From an uncultured Flavobacterium sp. (GTDB lineage: Bacteria > Bacteroidota > Bacteroidia > Flavobacteriales > Flavobacteriaceae), in contig NZ_CAMLIX010000076.1 of assembly GCF_946479975.1 (NCBI RefSeq), positions 1-19,761 of the forward strand: 19,761 bases of DNA, given 5' to 3'. Positions within the stretch are counted from its first letter, which is position 1. Each line of letters begins with the position of its first letter. Of the stretch, positions 7,138 to 14,593 are shown one piece after another. The notes beneath the pieces were generated by a model that ran no database searches, was not told the DNA's origin, and was given only the letters and a program-made list of their open reading frames with translations. The position numbers and the translations under genes were made by a program.

Positions 7138-9537
7138 ATGATTACAAATACATCATTAGAATACAAAGGCGATTTATATCCGTCAAAAATCGTTTCTTAT
7201 GAACATCAAGGCGATTCGATTTTTTTTAATACGGACAACAAAGTAATCTTAAAAGTCACTATTCTTAGAGACAGTTTAATCCGATTTCGTTTTACTACAA
7301 AAGGCTATTTTAGTAATGACTTTTCGTATGCAATTGATAAAACACAGCTTCATGGCTATAATTTTTTAGAAGTTACTGAAGAAGAAACTTATTTTGAAAT
7401 ACGCACCAGTAAAGTAAAATGTAAAATTCAGAAAGCAGATCTTCGTCTGGCTGTCTACGATTTAAATGATTTTTTAATTCTTGAAGATGAGCTTGGTTTT
7501 CATTGGGAAGAAAGTTACGAATACGGTGGAAATATCGTAAAAATGAGTAAGTTTTCTAAGGACGGCGAATGTTATTACGGTCTTGGAGATAAGGCGACTC
7601 AAATGAATCTTAAAGGTAAAAGAGTTGAAAACTTTGCTACCGATCAATATGCGTATCAAAAAGATCAGGAACCTTTATATAAAGTGGTTCCGTTTTATAT
7701 TGGTTTACATAACAAACAATCTTACGGTATTTTCTTTGATAATACTTTCAGAACTTTTTTTGATTTTTGTCAGGAAAGAAGAAATGTAACCAGTTTTTGG
7801 GCAGAAGGCGGAGAAATGAATTATTATTTCTTTTACGGTCCTCAAATGCAGGATGTCGTTACGAGTTACACCGATTTAACTGGTAAACCAGAATTACCAC
7901 CGCTATGGGTTTTAGGATATCATCAATGTAAATGGAGTTACTATCCAGAAAGCAAGGTAAAAGAAATAACTTCAAAATTTAGAGAACTTAAAATTCCGTG
8001 TGATGCCATTTATTTGGATATAGATTATATGGAAGGATTTCGATGTTTTACATGGAATAAAAACTACTTTCCAGATCCAAAGAAAATGGTTGCTGAATTA
8101 GCCGAAGATGGTTTTAAAACCGTTGTAATCATTGATCCCGGAATTAAAATAGATAAAGATTACTGGGTTTACAAAGAAGGTTTAGAAAAAGATTATTTCT
8201 GTAAAAGAGCCGATGGACCTTACATGAAAGGAAAGGTTTGGCCAGGAGAATGTAATTTTCCTGATTATACAAATCCCGAAGTAAGAGAATGGTGGGCTGG
8301 TTTATTTAAAGAATTAGTTGCAGATATTGGAGTAAAAGGGGTTTGGAATGATATGAATGAACCTGCCGTTATGGAGGTTCCAAATAAAACTTTCCCTATG
8401 GATGTTCGTCACTTTTACGACGGAAATCCGTGCAGTCATAGAAAAGCTCATAATATTTATGGAACACAAATGGCAAGAGCAACTTACCATGGTGTAAAAC
8501 GTTTTGCATATCCAAAACGTCCTTTTGTTATTACAAGATCTGCTTATTCTGGTGCACAGCGTTATACCTCTTCTTGGACAGGTGACAACGTGGCAACTTG
8601 GGAACATTTATGGATTGCAAATATTCAGGTGCAGCGAATGTCAATTTCAGGAATGGGATTTACTGGGTCTGATATTGGAGGATTTGCAGAACAGCCAACT
8701 GGCGAGTTGTATGCACGCTGGATTCAGTTAGGTGTTTTTCATCCATTTTGTAGAACGCATTCTTCTGGAGATCACGGAAATCAAGAACCATGGGCATTCG
8801 ATGAAGAAGTAATTAATATTACTAGAAAATTTGTAAGTCTTCGTTATCAATTATTACCTTATTTATATACCATGTTTTGGCAGTATATTGAAGAAGGAGT
8901 TCCAATGTTAAAACCTTTGGTATATTATGATCAAGACGATACGCAAACGCATTATAGAAATGATGAATTTATCTTTGGAAATCAAATTTTAGTTTGTCCA
9001 ATTCTTGAACCTAATGCTGTAGGTAGACGTATGTATATTCCAAGAGGTGAGTGGTATAACTATTGGACAAATGAGCTTTTTGTTGGAGGTAAAGAAATTT
9101 GGGTTGATACCAAATTTGATGAGATTCCTGTTTTTGTAAAAGCGGGAGCTGTTATTCCAAAATATCCTGTTCAGCAATATGTCGGCGAATTAGAATTTGA
9201 CGAATTGACTCTTGATGTATATTATAAAAATGGAAAAGAGCAGTCGGCTGTTTATGAAGATGCTCAGGATGGGTATGATTACAAAAAAGGTCGCTACAGC
9301 TATTTATCTTTAAGAACAATTGGAAAAGAGAAAGAATTGATTGTTCAACTTCACAAAGAAGGTAAATATGAAACGCCCTATCATAAATATAAAATCAATT
9401 TAATTGGACTTCCATTTAAGGTAAAAGAAATCGAAATTGATAATGAAAAAATTGAATTTGATGAAAATAATTTTGAAGCAAATCGTTTCTTAATAGTTGA
9501 TAAAGAATTTAGTGAGCTTCATATTACTGGAGAATAG
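7138..9537 (+). CDS. Alpha-glucosidase-type glycoside hydrolase, family GH31
   Basis: The 799-aa protein has the GH31 layout: an N-terminal beta-sandwich (about 1-240), a catalytic barrel (about 250-600) and C-terminal beta domains. The nucleophile signature WNDMNEP gives Asp405 and the acid/base signature WTGDNVATW gives Asp483. FHPFCRTHSSGDHGNQEPW matches the later conserved barrel motif. There is no signal peptide, so the enzyme should be cytoplasmic, in contrast to the exported SusB/GH97 or GH31 enzymes of Bacteroidota polysaccharide loci. The likely role is hydrolysis of terminal alpha-glucosyl residues of maltodextrins or glycogen fragments, inferred from its place after glgACB. Alpha-xylosidase or another GH31 specificity cannot be excluded. 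It has its own candidate promoter. Confidence 0.9.
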   Translation: MITNTSLEYKGDLYPSKIVSYEHQGDSIFFNTDNKVILKVTILRDSLIRFRFTTKGYFSNDFSYAIDKTQLHGYNFLEVTEEETYFEIRTSKVKCKIQKADLRLAVYDLNDFLILEDELGFHWEESYEYGGNIVKMSKFSKDGECYYGLGDKATQMNLKGKRVENFATDQYAYQKDQEPLYKVVPFYIGLHNKQSYGIFFDNTFRTFFDFCQERRNVTSFWAEGGEMNYYFFYGPQMQDVVTSYTDLTGKPELPPLWVLGYHQCKWSYYPESKVKEITSKFRELKIPCDAIYLDIDYMEGFRCFTWNKNYFPDPKKMVAELAEDGFKTVVIIDPGIKIDKDYWVYKEGLEKDYFCKRADGPYMKGKVWPGECNFPDYTNPEVREWWAGLFKELVADIGVKGVWNDMNEPAVMEVPNKTFPMDVRHFYDGNPCSHRKAHNIYGTQMARATYHGVKRFAYPKRPFVITRSAYSGAQRYTSSWTGDNVATWEHLWIANIQVQRMSISGMGFTGSDIGGFAEQPTGELYARWIQLGVFHPFCRTHSSGDHGNQEPWAFDEEVINITRKFVSLRYQLLPYLYTMFWQYIEEGVPMLKPLVYYDQDDTQTHYRNDEFIFGNQILVCPILEPNAVGRRMYIPRGEWYNYWTNELFVGGKEIWVDTKFDEIPVFVKAGAVIPKYPVQQYVGELEFDELTLDVYYKNGKEQSAVYEDAQDGYDYKKGRYSYLSLRTIGKEKELIVQLHKEGKYETPYHKYKINLIGLPFKVKEIEIDNEKIEFDENNFEANRFLIVDKEFSELHITGE

Positions 9538-9593
9538 TTAAATTTTGATATTTTTTTGGCTTATTGTGTAAAATATTTTATTTTTTTTAATCG

Positions 9594-9601
9594 TATTTTT
9601 G
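9594..9601 (+). promoter_or_regulatory. Candidate -7 promoter element for the M48 protease gene
   Basis: TATTTTTG is a full match to TAnnTTTG, 19 bp before the ATG at 9621. The nearest upstream TTG (9564-9566) is 27 bp away, longer than the usual spacing, so the -33 part is weak. In such T-rich DNA a chance match is possible. Confidence 0.35.
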
Positions 9602-9620
9602 TTATAAAATAGCTCGAATT

Positions 9621-10430
9621 ATGAAAAAATATTTGTTTTTAGGAATTTTCAGTGGTCTTGTTTTATCCTGTGCAACAAATCCAATTACAGGAAAACAAAA
9701 CTTGAATTTTGTTTCAAACAGTGAATTGTTTCCAACTTCTTTTCAGCAATACAGTACTTTTTTGAATGAAAATAAAGTTATTACAGGAACATCAGATGCG
9801 AAACTTGTTGAAAATGTTGGATATAGAATTAAGGTTGCTGCCGAAAAATATCTAACCTATTTAGGTCAGTCCCAATATTTAAAAGATTATCGTTGGGAAT
9901 ATAAGTTAGTTGATAATAAAGAAGTGAATGCATGGTGTCTTCCAGGAGGAAAAATTGTGGTTTACTCAGGAATTTTACCTGTAACACAAAACGAATCTGG
10001 TTTGGCAACAGTAATGGGACACGAAGTTTCTCACGCATTGGCGAACCACGGAGCACAAAGAATGAGTGCTGCACAGTTACAATCAATTGGAGGAGCAGTT
10101 TTAGATGCTGCAACAAGTAACAAAACGGCTCAAACCAGAGCAATTTTTTCGCAAGCTTACGGTATGGGAACAGAAGTAGGAGTAATGCTTCCGTTTAGTA
10201 GAGGTAACGAAAGTGAAGCAGATAAAATTGGATTGACGCTAATGGCAATTGCAGGATATAATCCAGATGATGCTGTTGCATTCTGGACAAGAATGTCTGC
10301 AAAATCAGGTGGTTCTGGAACTCCAGAATTTATGAGTACACACCCTTCTGACGCAACTAGAATTGCTAACATTAAAGCTTTAATTCCAGAGGCGAAAGCT
10401 ACTGCGCTAAAAGTGGGAATCGTTAGATAA
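9621..10430 (+). CDS. M48-family zinc metallopeptidase, lipoprotein
   Basis: The 269-aa protein has a short signal peptide ending in the lipobox VLSC (Cys17), so it should be lipid-anchored in the periplasm or outer membrane. The zinc site is HEVSH (His134, Glu135, His138), with the third ligand Glu197 in NESEAD, the ExxAD motif of M48 (Ste24/HtpX/Oma1/BepA-type) peptidases. The CATNPITGKQNL segment after the lipobox is typical of M48 lipoproteins. Unlike HtpX it has no multiple membrane spans, and unlike BepA it has no TPR tail. The likely role is envelope protein quality control, inferred from the family. It ends just before a bidirectional terminator. Confidence 0.92.
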   Translation: MKKYLFLGIFSGLVLSCATNPITGKQNLNFVSNSELFPTSFQQYSTFLNENKVITGTSDAKLVENVGYRIKVAAEKYLTYLGQSQYLKDYRWEYKLVDNKEVNAWCLPGGKIVVYSGILPVTQNESGLATVMGHEVSHALANHGAQRMSAAQLQSIGGAVLDAATSNKTAQTRAIFSQAYGMGTEVGVMLPFSRGNESEADKIGLTLMAIAGYNPDDAVAFWTRMSAKSGGSGTPEFMSTHPSDATRIANIKALIPEAKATALKVGIVR

Positions 10431-10456
10431 TAAGAAAAGCAAAAATTACTTTAAAT

Positions 10457-10490
10457 AAAAAAGATTGGCTCATAAAGCCAATCTTTTTTT
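10457..10490. terminator. Bidirectional intrinsic terminator
   Basis: A 14-bp perfect stem, AAAAAAGATTGGCT (10457-10470) with AGCCAATCTTTTTT (10476-10489), has a CATAA loop. The A-run on one side and T-run on the other let it act in both directions. It separates the convergent M48 gene and the lipoprotein gene. Confidence 0.92.
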
Positions 10491-10502
10491 ATGATTTGCA
10501 AT

Positions 10503-12200
10503 TTATCTTGTAAACAAAAGCTGAGTATAAGCGGTATTTGTTGCAGGATTTATAATTCCAGTTGCCAAATATCCGTTCGCATCTTTAATAGTAATATTTT
10601 TAATATAGCTTGTTTTTGCTACACTCAGAATATTGATTTTTCTAAACGGAATACATAAGTTTATTTTTAAACTATTTGCTGTAATATCTTTTGCAGAAAC
10701 TGTTACTGTTTTGCCAGCTTCAAGTACTGTTCCTGTATCTGAATATACATCATACTTAACTTCTAAATCTCCAGACAGAATTTTTCCTGAAATTGGATAT
10801 TTATAATTAAGAGTTACATCATAAGGATACGAGTAAAGTCCACTGCAAGGAAGAGAAGAAGTTTTTACACTTTTAAAATTAGAGAAAGTCATCGTTTTAT
10901 TAAATTTTCCAACATTCCATAATTCTTTATTTTCTTTAAATAAATCAGTATTATGTAAAGTTACTCCAAGTGCTCCAAACGCAAAAGTAGCTTGAGAATA
11001 GAAAGTTCCTTTAGAAGCAAAAGCCGAAGAATTGGTCATGCTTCCGTTACCTATAGTAAAACTATTTACACCAAAAACAATATTTCCTTTAACATCTAAA
11101 ATAGTATTCTCTAATAATTTAACCTTTGGCTTTATAGCGATTTTCATGTCGGAAATAACCTCTCCAATTAAATCAGATTCGGTTACTTTTGATCCTGTCA
11201 TAGTATTTTCATAAATAAAATGGCTGGTTTTTCCAGGAACATTAATGTAGTTTGCAAAACCAATTTTAAAGGTACCACTAGAATTTATTGCAAAATGTGA
11301 TGCTTTAGAAATGTTTGCTTCTACTTCCATAGGAAAAGAGATTTCGTCGATACTTATTTTTGCCGGAATATCTCCTAATAAATTTCCTCCAGGAATAGTA
11401 ACATCCATTTCAACTTTCTTTAATAAATCTAAAAGATTTGCAGGTGCATTATTTAGTAAGTTATAAGTATATTTCTTATTCACAGCCCCATTAAAAGTAT
11501 AGAAAGGATTGATTTGTGAATCGATCTGATAATAAATTTCCATTTCATTTGGAAGTGTTTTAGAATTTCCAAATCCGATCTTAACATTCAAAGTTGATTT
11601 TACTGATGTATTTGGGTTTAATGTAAAATAATCAGATTTATAATCTTTGATATAATTAAAGATGTCATACGTAAAAGTATTGTCATACTTGCCTTTTGCG
11701 CTGACCAAAGATGAATTTTTAGATTGCATAGCACGTTCACTTTGCTGCGTATTCATAACAAGTTCAATAGAACCACCAGTAAACAAATCTCCAATATAGG
11801 CATCTGAAGTTTCGATTGTATACACATTTGATTCCTCTTTTACTACGGCAATTTTTCTAAAATAAACTTTAGAATCAGGAGAGGTTAAATAAATCAGATT
11901 TCCAGAAACCATTTTTTGTGTTATTTCGGGAGAATCAATTTTTAAACTGAATTTACCACTTTGTAAATCTGCTTCTGAACTTAAGATTACTGAATTTTCA
12001 GAAGAAATTTTAATCAAATTGGGATTAACTGACAAATTATTTAAATTATAAGTTACTCCATCTGCAGATCCAGATTTGTTGATTACGCCATTTTTTGTTG
12101 TACCGTCCGCTGTTGCATTATTAGTAGATTCATTAAAATCGTTCGTACAGGAACTGAGTAATAACATGGCAGAGCCTAGAAAACATAAAACTTTTTTCAT
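10503..12200 (-). CDS. Large predicted lipoprotein of unknown function
   Basis: I do not recognise this family. The 565-aa product starts with a lipoprotein signal peptide (MKKVLCFLG...) and lipobox LSSC with acceptor Cys18. A low-complexity N/S/T/G-rich linker follows (about 19-45), as in cell-surface lipoproteins of Bacteroidota. The rest looks beta-rich with alternating hydrophobic residues and no obvious enzyme motif or membrane span. Asp21 and Glu24 near the lipid-anchored Cys could be part of a surface export signal, but this is weak. It is monocistronic: the bidirectional terminator lies just downstream, and the divergent MFS gene starts 230 bp upstream. An adhesin, binding or structural role is possible, but nothing in the sequence settles it. 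Confidence 0.8.
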   Translation of the reverse strand: MKKVLCFLGSAMLLLSSCTNDFNESTNNATADGTTKNGVINKSGSADGVTYNLNNLSVNPNLIKISSENSVILSSEADLQSGKFSLKIDSPEITQKMVSGNLIYLTSPDSKVYFRKIAVVKEESNVYTIETSDAYIGDLFTGGSIELVMNTQQSERAMQSKNSSLVSAKGKYDNTFTYDIFNYIKDYKSDYFTLNPNTSVKSTLNVKIGFGNSKTLPNEMEIYYQIDSQINPFYTFNGAVNKKYTYNLLNNAPANLLDLLKKVEMDVTIPGGNLLGDIPAKISIDEISFPMEVEANISKASHFAINSSGTFKIGFANYINVPGKTSHFIYENTMTGSKVTESDLIGEVISDMKIAIKPKVKLLENTILDVKGNIVFGVNSFTIGNGSMTNSSAFASKGTFYSQATFAFGALGVTLHNTDLFKENKELWNVGKFNKTMTFSNFKSVKTSSLPCSGLYSYPYDVTLNYKYPISGKILSGDLEVKYDVYSDTGTVLEAGKTVTVSAKDITANSLKINLCIPFRKINILSVAKTSYIKNITIKDANGYLATGIINPATNTAYTQLLFTR

Positions 12201-12345
12201 ATTTTTTAATTTAAAATTATAACAAGTTTAACAAGTTTAAAATTCTAAAATAGCTTGTAAAAGCCCATAAAGTAAGAGAATAAGGCAAAATACAGAAAGA
12301 GAAATAACTCAAAGCAATCATATCAGAATTTTAAAAGTATAGTGA

Positions 12346-12380
12346 TTTGTTAACATATGATTTTTTAGGAAATAGCTTTG
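12346..12380 (+). promoter_or_regulatory. Candidate promoter of the MFS transporter gene
   Basis: TTTG (12346-12349) and TAGCTTTG (12373-12380, a full match to TAnnTTTG) are separated by 23 bp, about 50 bp before the ATG at 12431. The 8-bp palindrome TGTTAACA overlaps the -33 box (12348-12355) and recurs at 12412-12419 just before the start codon, so it may be an operator. Confidence 0.5.
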
Positions 12381-12430
12381 ATTATCATAATAAATAGATA
12401 AATTCGTAGCCTGTTAACAAAATCATTTCT

Positions 12431-13756
12431 ATGAAAAACCTACAAAAAGGCGATAAGAAACTTTTAAATGCTTGGGCATTTTATGATTGGGCAAATTCGG
12501 TTTATACTTTAACTATTGCTTCGGCAGTATTTCCAATTTTTTATGAAGCTTTGTTTAGTGATCGCGATCATTATATTGATGTTTTCGGAATGCATCTTAA
12601 AAATTCAGCATTAATAAGTTTTATAACTGCTTTTGCTTTTATGGTGGTTTCATTTATTTCTCCTCTTTTATCAGGAATTGCAGATTACGTTGGAAACAAG
12701 AAATCTTTTATGAAGTTTTTCTGTTATCTGGGAGCTTTATCTTGCATGGGTTTATACTGGTTCAACTTAGAAAACATTTATTTTGGGTTATTATTTTACT
12801 TTCTAGGATTGCTGGGATATTGGGGAAGTTTAGTTTTTTACAATTCATATCTTCCAGATATTGCCTTTGAAGAACAGCAAGATCGAATTAGTGCAAAAGG
12901 ATATTCGTTAGGATATGTAGGAAGTGTTATTTTATTGATTGTCAATTTGGCTATGATAATGAAGCCGAAAATTTTCGGAATTTCAGGAACAGATAGCGAG
13001 GCAGCAATGAAAGCCATGCGTTATTCTTTTATTATGGTTGGAGTTTGGTGGATATTATTTAGTCAATATACCTATTACTATTTGCCAAAAGGAAGTAAGG
13101 AAACGGGACAGAAACTAACAAAAGCTGTTGTCTTTAATGGTTTCAAAGAATTGAAAAAGGTTTGGGCATTATTAAAACAAAATATTCCTTTAAAACGTTA
13201 TTTAGGAGGTTTTTTCGTTTCTAGTATGGCCGTTCAAACAGTTATGCTTGTTGCAACTTATTTTGGAGCTCAGGAAATTCAATGGTCTTCTAAAGAAGAA
13301 AGTACAATTGGTTTAATTGTTTGTATTCTAATTATTCAGTTAGTAGCAGTTGTTGGTGCAGTTTTAACTTCAAGAGCTTCAGAAAAATTTGGAAATGTTC
13401 CTACTTTAATTGTCATCAATGCTATTTGGGCAGTTTTTTGTGCATTGGCATTTTTCATCACTTTACCAACACATTTCTATATAATGGCAACTGTTGCTGG
13501 ATTTGTAATGGGAGGAATTCAGGCATTATCTCGTTCAACGTATTCAAAATTATTACCAGAAACAGAAGATACAGCCTCTTTTTTTAGTTTTTATGATGTT
13601 GCAGAAAAAATAGGAATCGTAATCGGTATGTGTGTTTACGGCATCATTGATCAAATTACAGGAAGTCCGCGTGCGGCAATTGTAATTTTAGGAATCTTTT
13701 TTGTTACAGCAATATTTCTTTTAAGAAGAGTTCATAAAAAAGACGTTTCAAATTAA
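12431..13756 (+). CDS. MFS transporter, UMF1 (Atg22-like) family
   Basis: The 441-aa protein is very hydrophobic, with about 12 predicted membrane-spanning segments. The N-terminal signature NAWAFYDWANSVYTLTI is characteristic of the UMF1/Atg22-like major facilitator group, as is the later segment GGIQALSRSTYSKLLPETE in the C-terminal half. It should be an inner-membrane secondary transporter. Yeast Atg22 exports amino acids from the vacuole, but the substrate of bacterial members is generally unknown, so none is assigned. The gene stands alone between a divergent lipoprotein gene and a convergent operon. Its 3' end overlaps a hairpin. Confidence 0.9.
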   Translation: MKNLQKGDKKLLNAWAFYDWANSVYTLTIASAVFPIFYEALFSDRDHYIDVFGMHLKNSALISFITAFAFMVVSFISPLLSGIADYVGNKKSFMKFFCYLGALSCMGLYWFNLENIYFGLLFYFLGLLGYWGSLVFYNSYLPDIAFEEQQDRISAKGYSLGYVGSVILLIVNLAMIMKPKIFGISGTDSEAAMKAMRYSFIMVGVWWILFSQYTYYYLPKGSKETGQKLTKAVVFNGFKELKKVWALLKQNIPLKRYLGGFFVSSMAVQTVMLVATYFGAQEIQWSSKEESTIGLIVCILIIQLVAVVGAVLTSRASEKFGNVPTLIVINAIWAVFCALAFFITLPTHFYIMATVAGFVMGGIQALSRSTYSKLLPETEDTASFFSFYDVAEKIGIVIGMCVYGIIDQITGSPRAAIVILGIFFVTAIFLLRRVHKKDVSN

Positions 13757-13769
13757 TCGAAACGTCTTT
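13739..13769. terminator. Hairpin spanning the stop of the MFS gene
   Basis: AAAGACGTTTC (13739-13749) pairs perfectly with GAAACGTCTTT (13759-13769) over a 9-nt loop that contains the TAA stop. On the plus strand it is followed by only a short T-run, so it is a modest terminator. The symmetrical arms (A-rich then T-rich) would also help stop transcripts from the convergent operon. Confidence 0.6.
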
Positions 13770-13784
13770 AGTAACAACCAAATC

Positions 13785-13833
13785 TCACGAATTACAGGAA
13801 TTGTTGATTGATGATAATTTTTGAAATTCGTGA
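13785..13833. repeat. CACGAATT-type inverted repeat in the convergent gap
   Basis: TCACGAATT (13785-13793) and AATTCGTGA (13825-13833) form a 9-bp inverted repeat with a 31-nt loop. The left side continues as a degenerate 9-bp tandem (CACGAATTA, CAGGAATTG). It lies in the gap between the convergent MFS and DUF2807 genes, where short dispersed repeats often sit. It has no T-run of its own. Confidence 0.45.
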
Positions 13834-13850
13834 TATTTTATTTTAAAAAC

Positions 13851-14574
13851 CTAGCTTTTTGAAATTGATCCAGAACCAGAAACCTTTACATCACGTTTGC
13901 CTGGATTACCAATATATTTAATATCTCCTGAACCTGAAACTCGCGCTGTTAAACTAGTACTGCAGCTTATCTTTACATCGCCAGAACCAGAAACCGTTAC
14001 ATCTGCATTTTTAGATTTTAAACTAGCGGCTTCAATATCACCTGATCCAGAAAGTTTAACTACAATATTATCTGAATTTCCTTTTAATTTAACATCTCCC
14101 GAGCCACTTAAATTGAACTCAAAAGTGTTTGATTCGACATTTAAATCGATGTCGCCAGAACCAGATAGTTTAGCCGAAAATTTGTCATTTTTAATTGGGT
14201 TAACAGATTTAATATCTCCCGAACCAGATAAAGTTAAAGCTGAAATTTTTTCAAAAGGAACAGTCACTTCAACTTTATGTCCAGAACTCGCGCGAAGCTG
14301 CGTTCCTTTTTCTACATAAACTTTTAGTTCATTTCCTTCAACTTCAACTTTAATTGCGGCCAATAAGTTTTCTTCTCCTTTAAGAATAATTTTTCCTTCC
14401 TTTCCTGCAACTAAATCGACATCAAAGAAACCTGAAATTTTTATACCGTCATAATCTCCAGTTGTTCTGGTCTGAGTGGTAACTTTTCCGTTTCCGTTTA
14501 TTTTTTTTTGTGCGTTAGAATTTGATGTAATCAAAGAATACGCTTAACGCTAAAAGTAAAATTGACTTTTTCAT
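13851..14574 (-). CDS. Head-GIN/DUF2807 exported beta-helix protein, apparent 1-nt frameshift in signal peptide
   Basis: The open frame 13851-14534 (227 codons, opening with TTG) encodes a DUF2807 'putative auto-transporter adhesin, head GIN' domain. After KINGNGKV it has seven copies of [LV]SGSG[DS] spaced 18-21 residues apart (from residue 102), the expected turns of a right-handed beta-helix. The frame lacks a signal peptide. Directly upstream in another frame, an ATG at 14574 encodes MKKSILLLALSVF, then hits a stop after 19 codons. Removing one T at TTCTTTG (14535) would join it to LITSNSNAQ and give a typical signal peptide of a 240-aa exported protein. This could be a real mutation, a sequencing error or, less likely, regulated frameshifting. 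The ATG lies 19 bp after the DUF4097 stop, and this is the last gene of the sigma-factor operon. Confidence 0.8.
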
Positions 14575-14593
14575 TGTTTTGATTTTAAGATGA

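Noticed and set aside
13900..14230. Regularly spaced short DNA repeats that could suggest a CRISPR array
   Set aside because: The repeats are codons for SGSGD turns, vary at third positions, have 18-21-codon periods and lie in an open reading frame. There are no cas genes.
13897..14319. Open frame on the plus strand with repeated S-P-E-P residues, opposite the DUF2807 gene
   Set aside because: It is the antisense image of the SGSGD repeats. It has no signal or promoter, and the minus-strand protein fits a known family.
14530..14545. Possible prfB-like programmed frameshift, because CTTTGA occurs at the shift point
   Set aside because: In the signal-peptide frame the codons read TTC TTT GAT, so CTT-TGA is not in frame and there is no stop codon at the slip point. 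No Shine-Dalgarno-like stimulator was seen.
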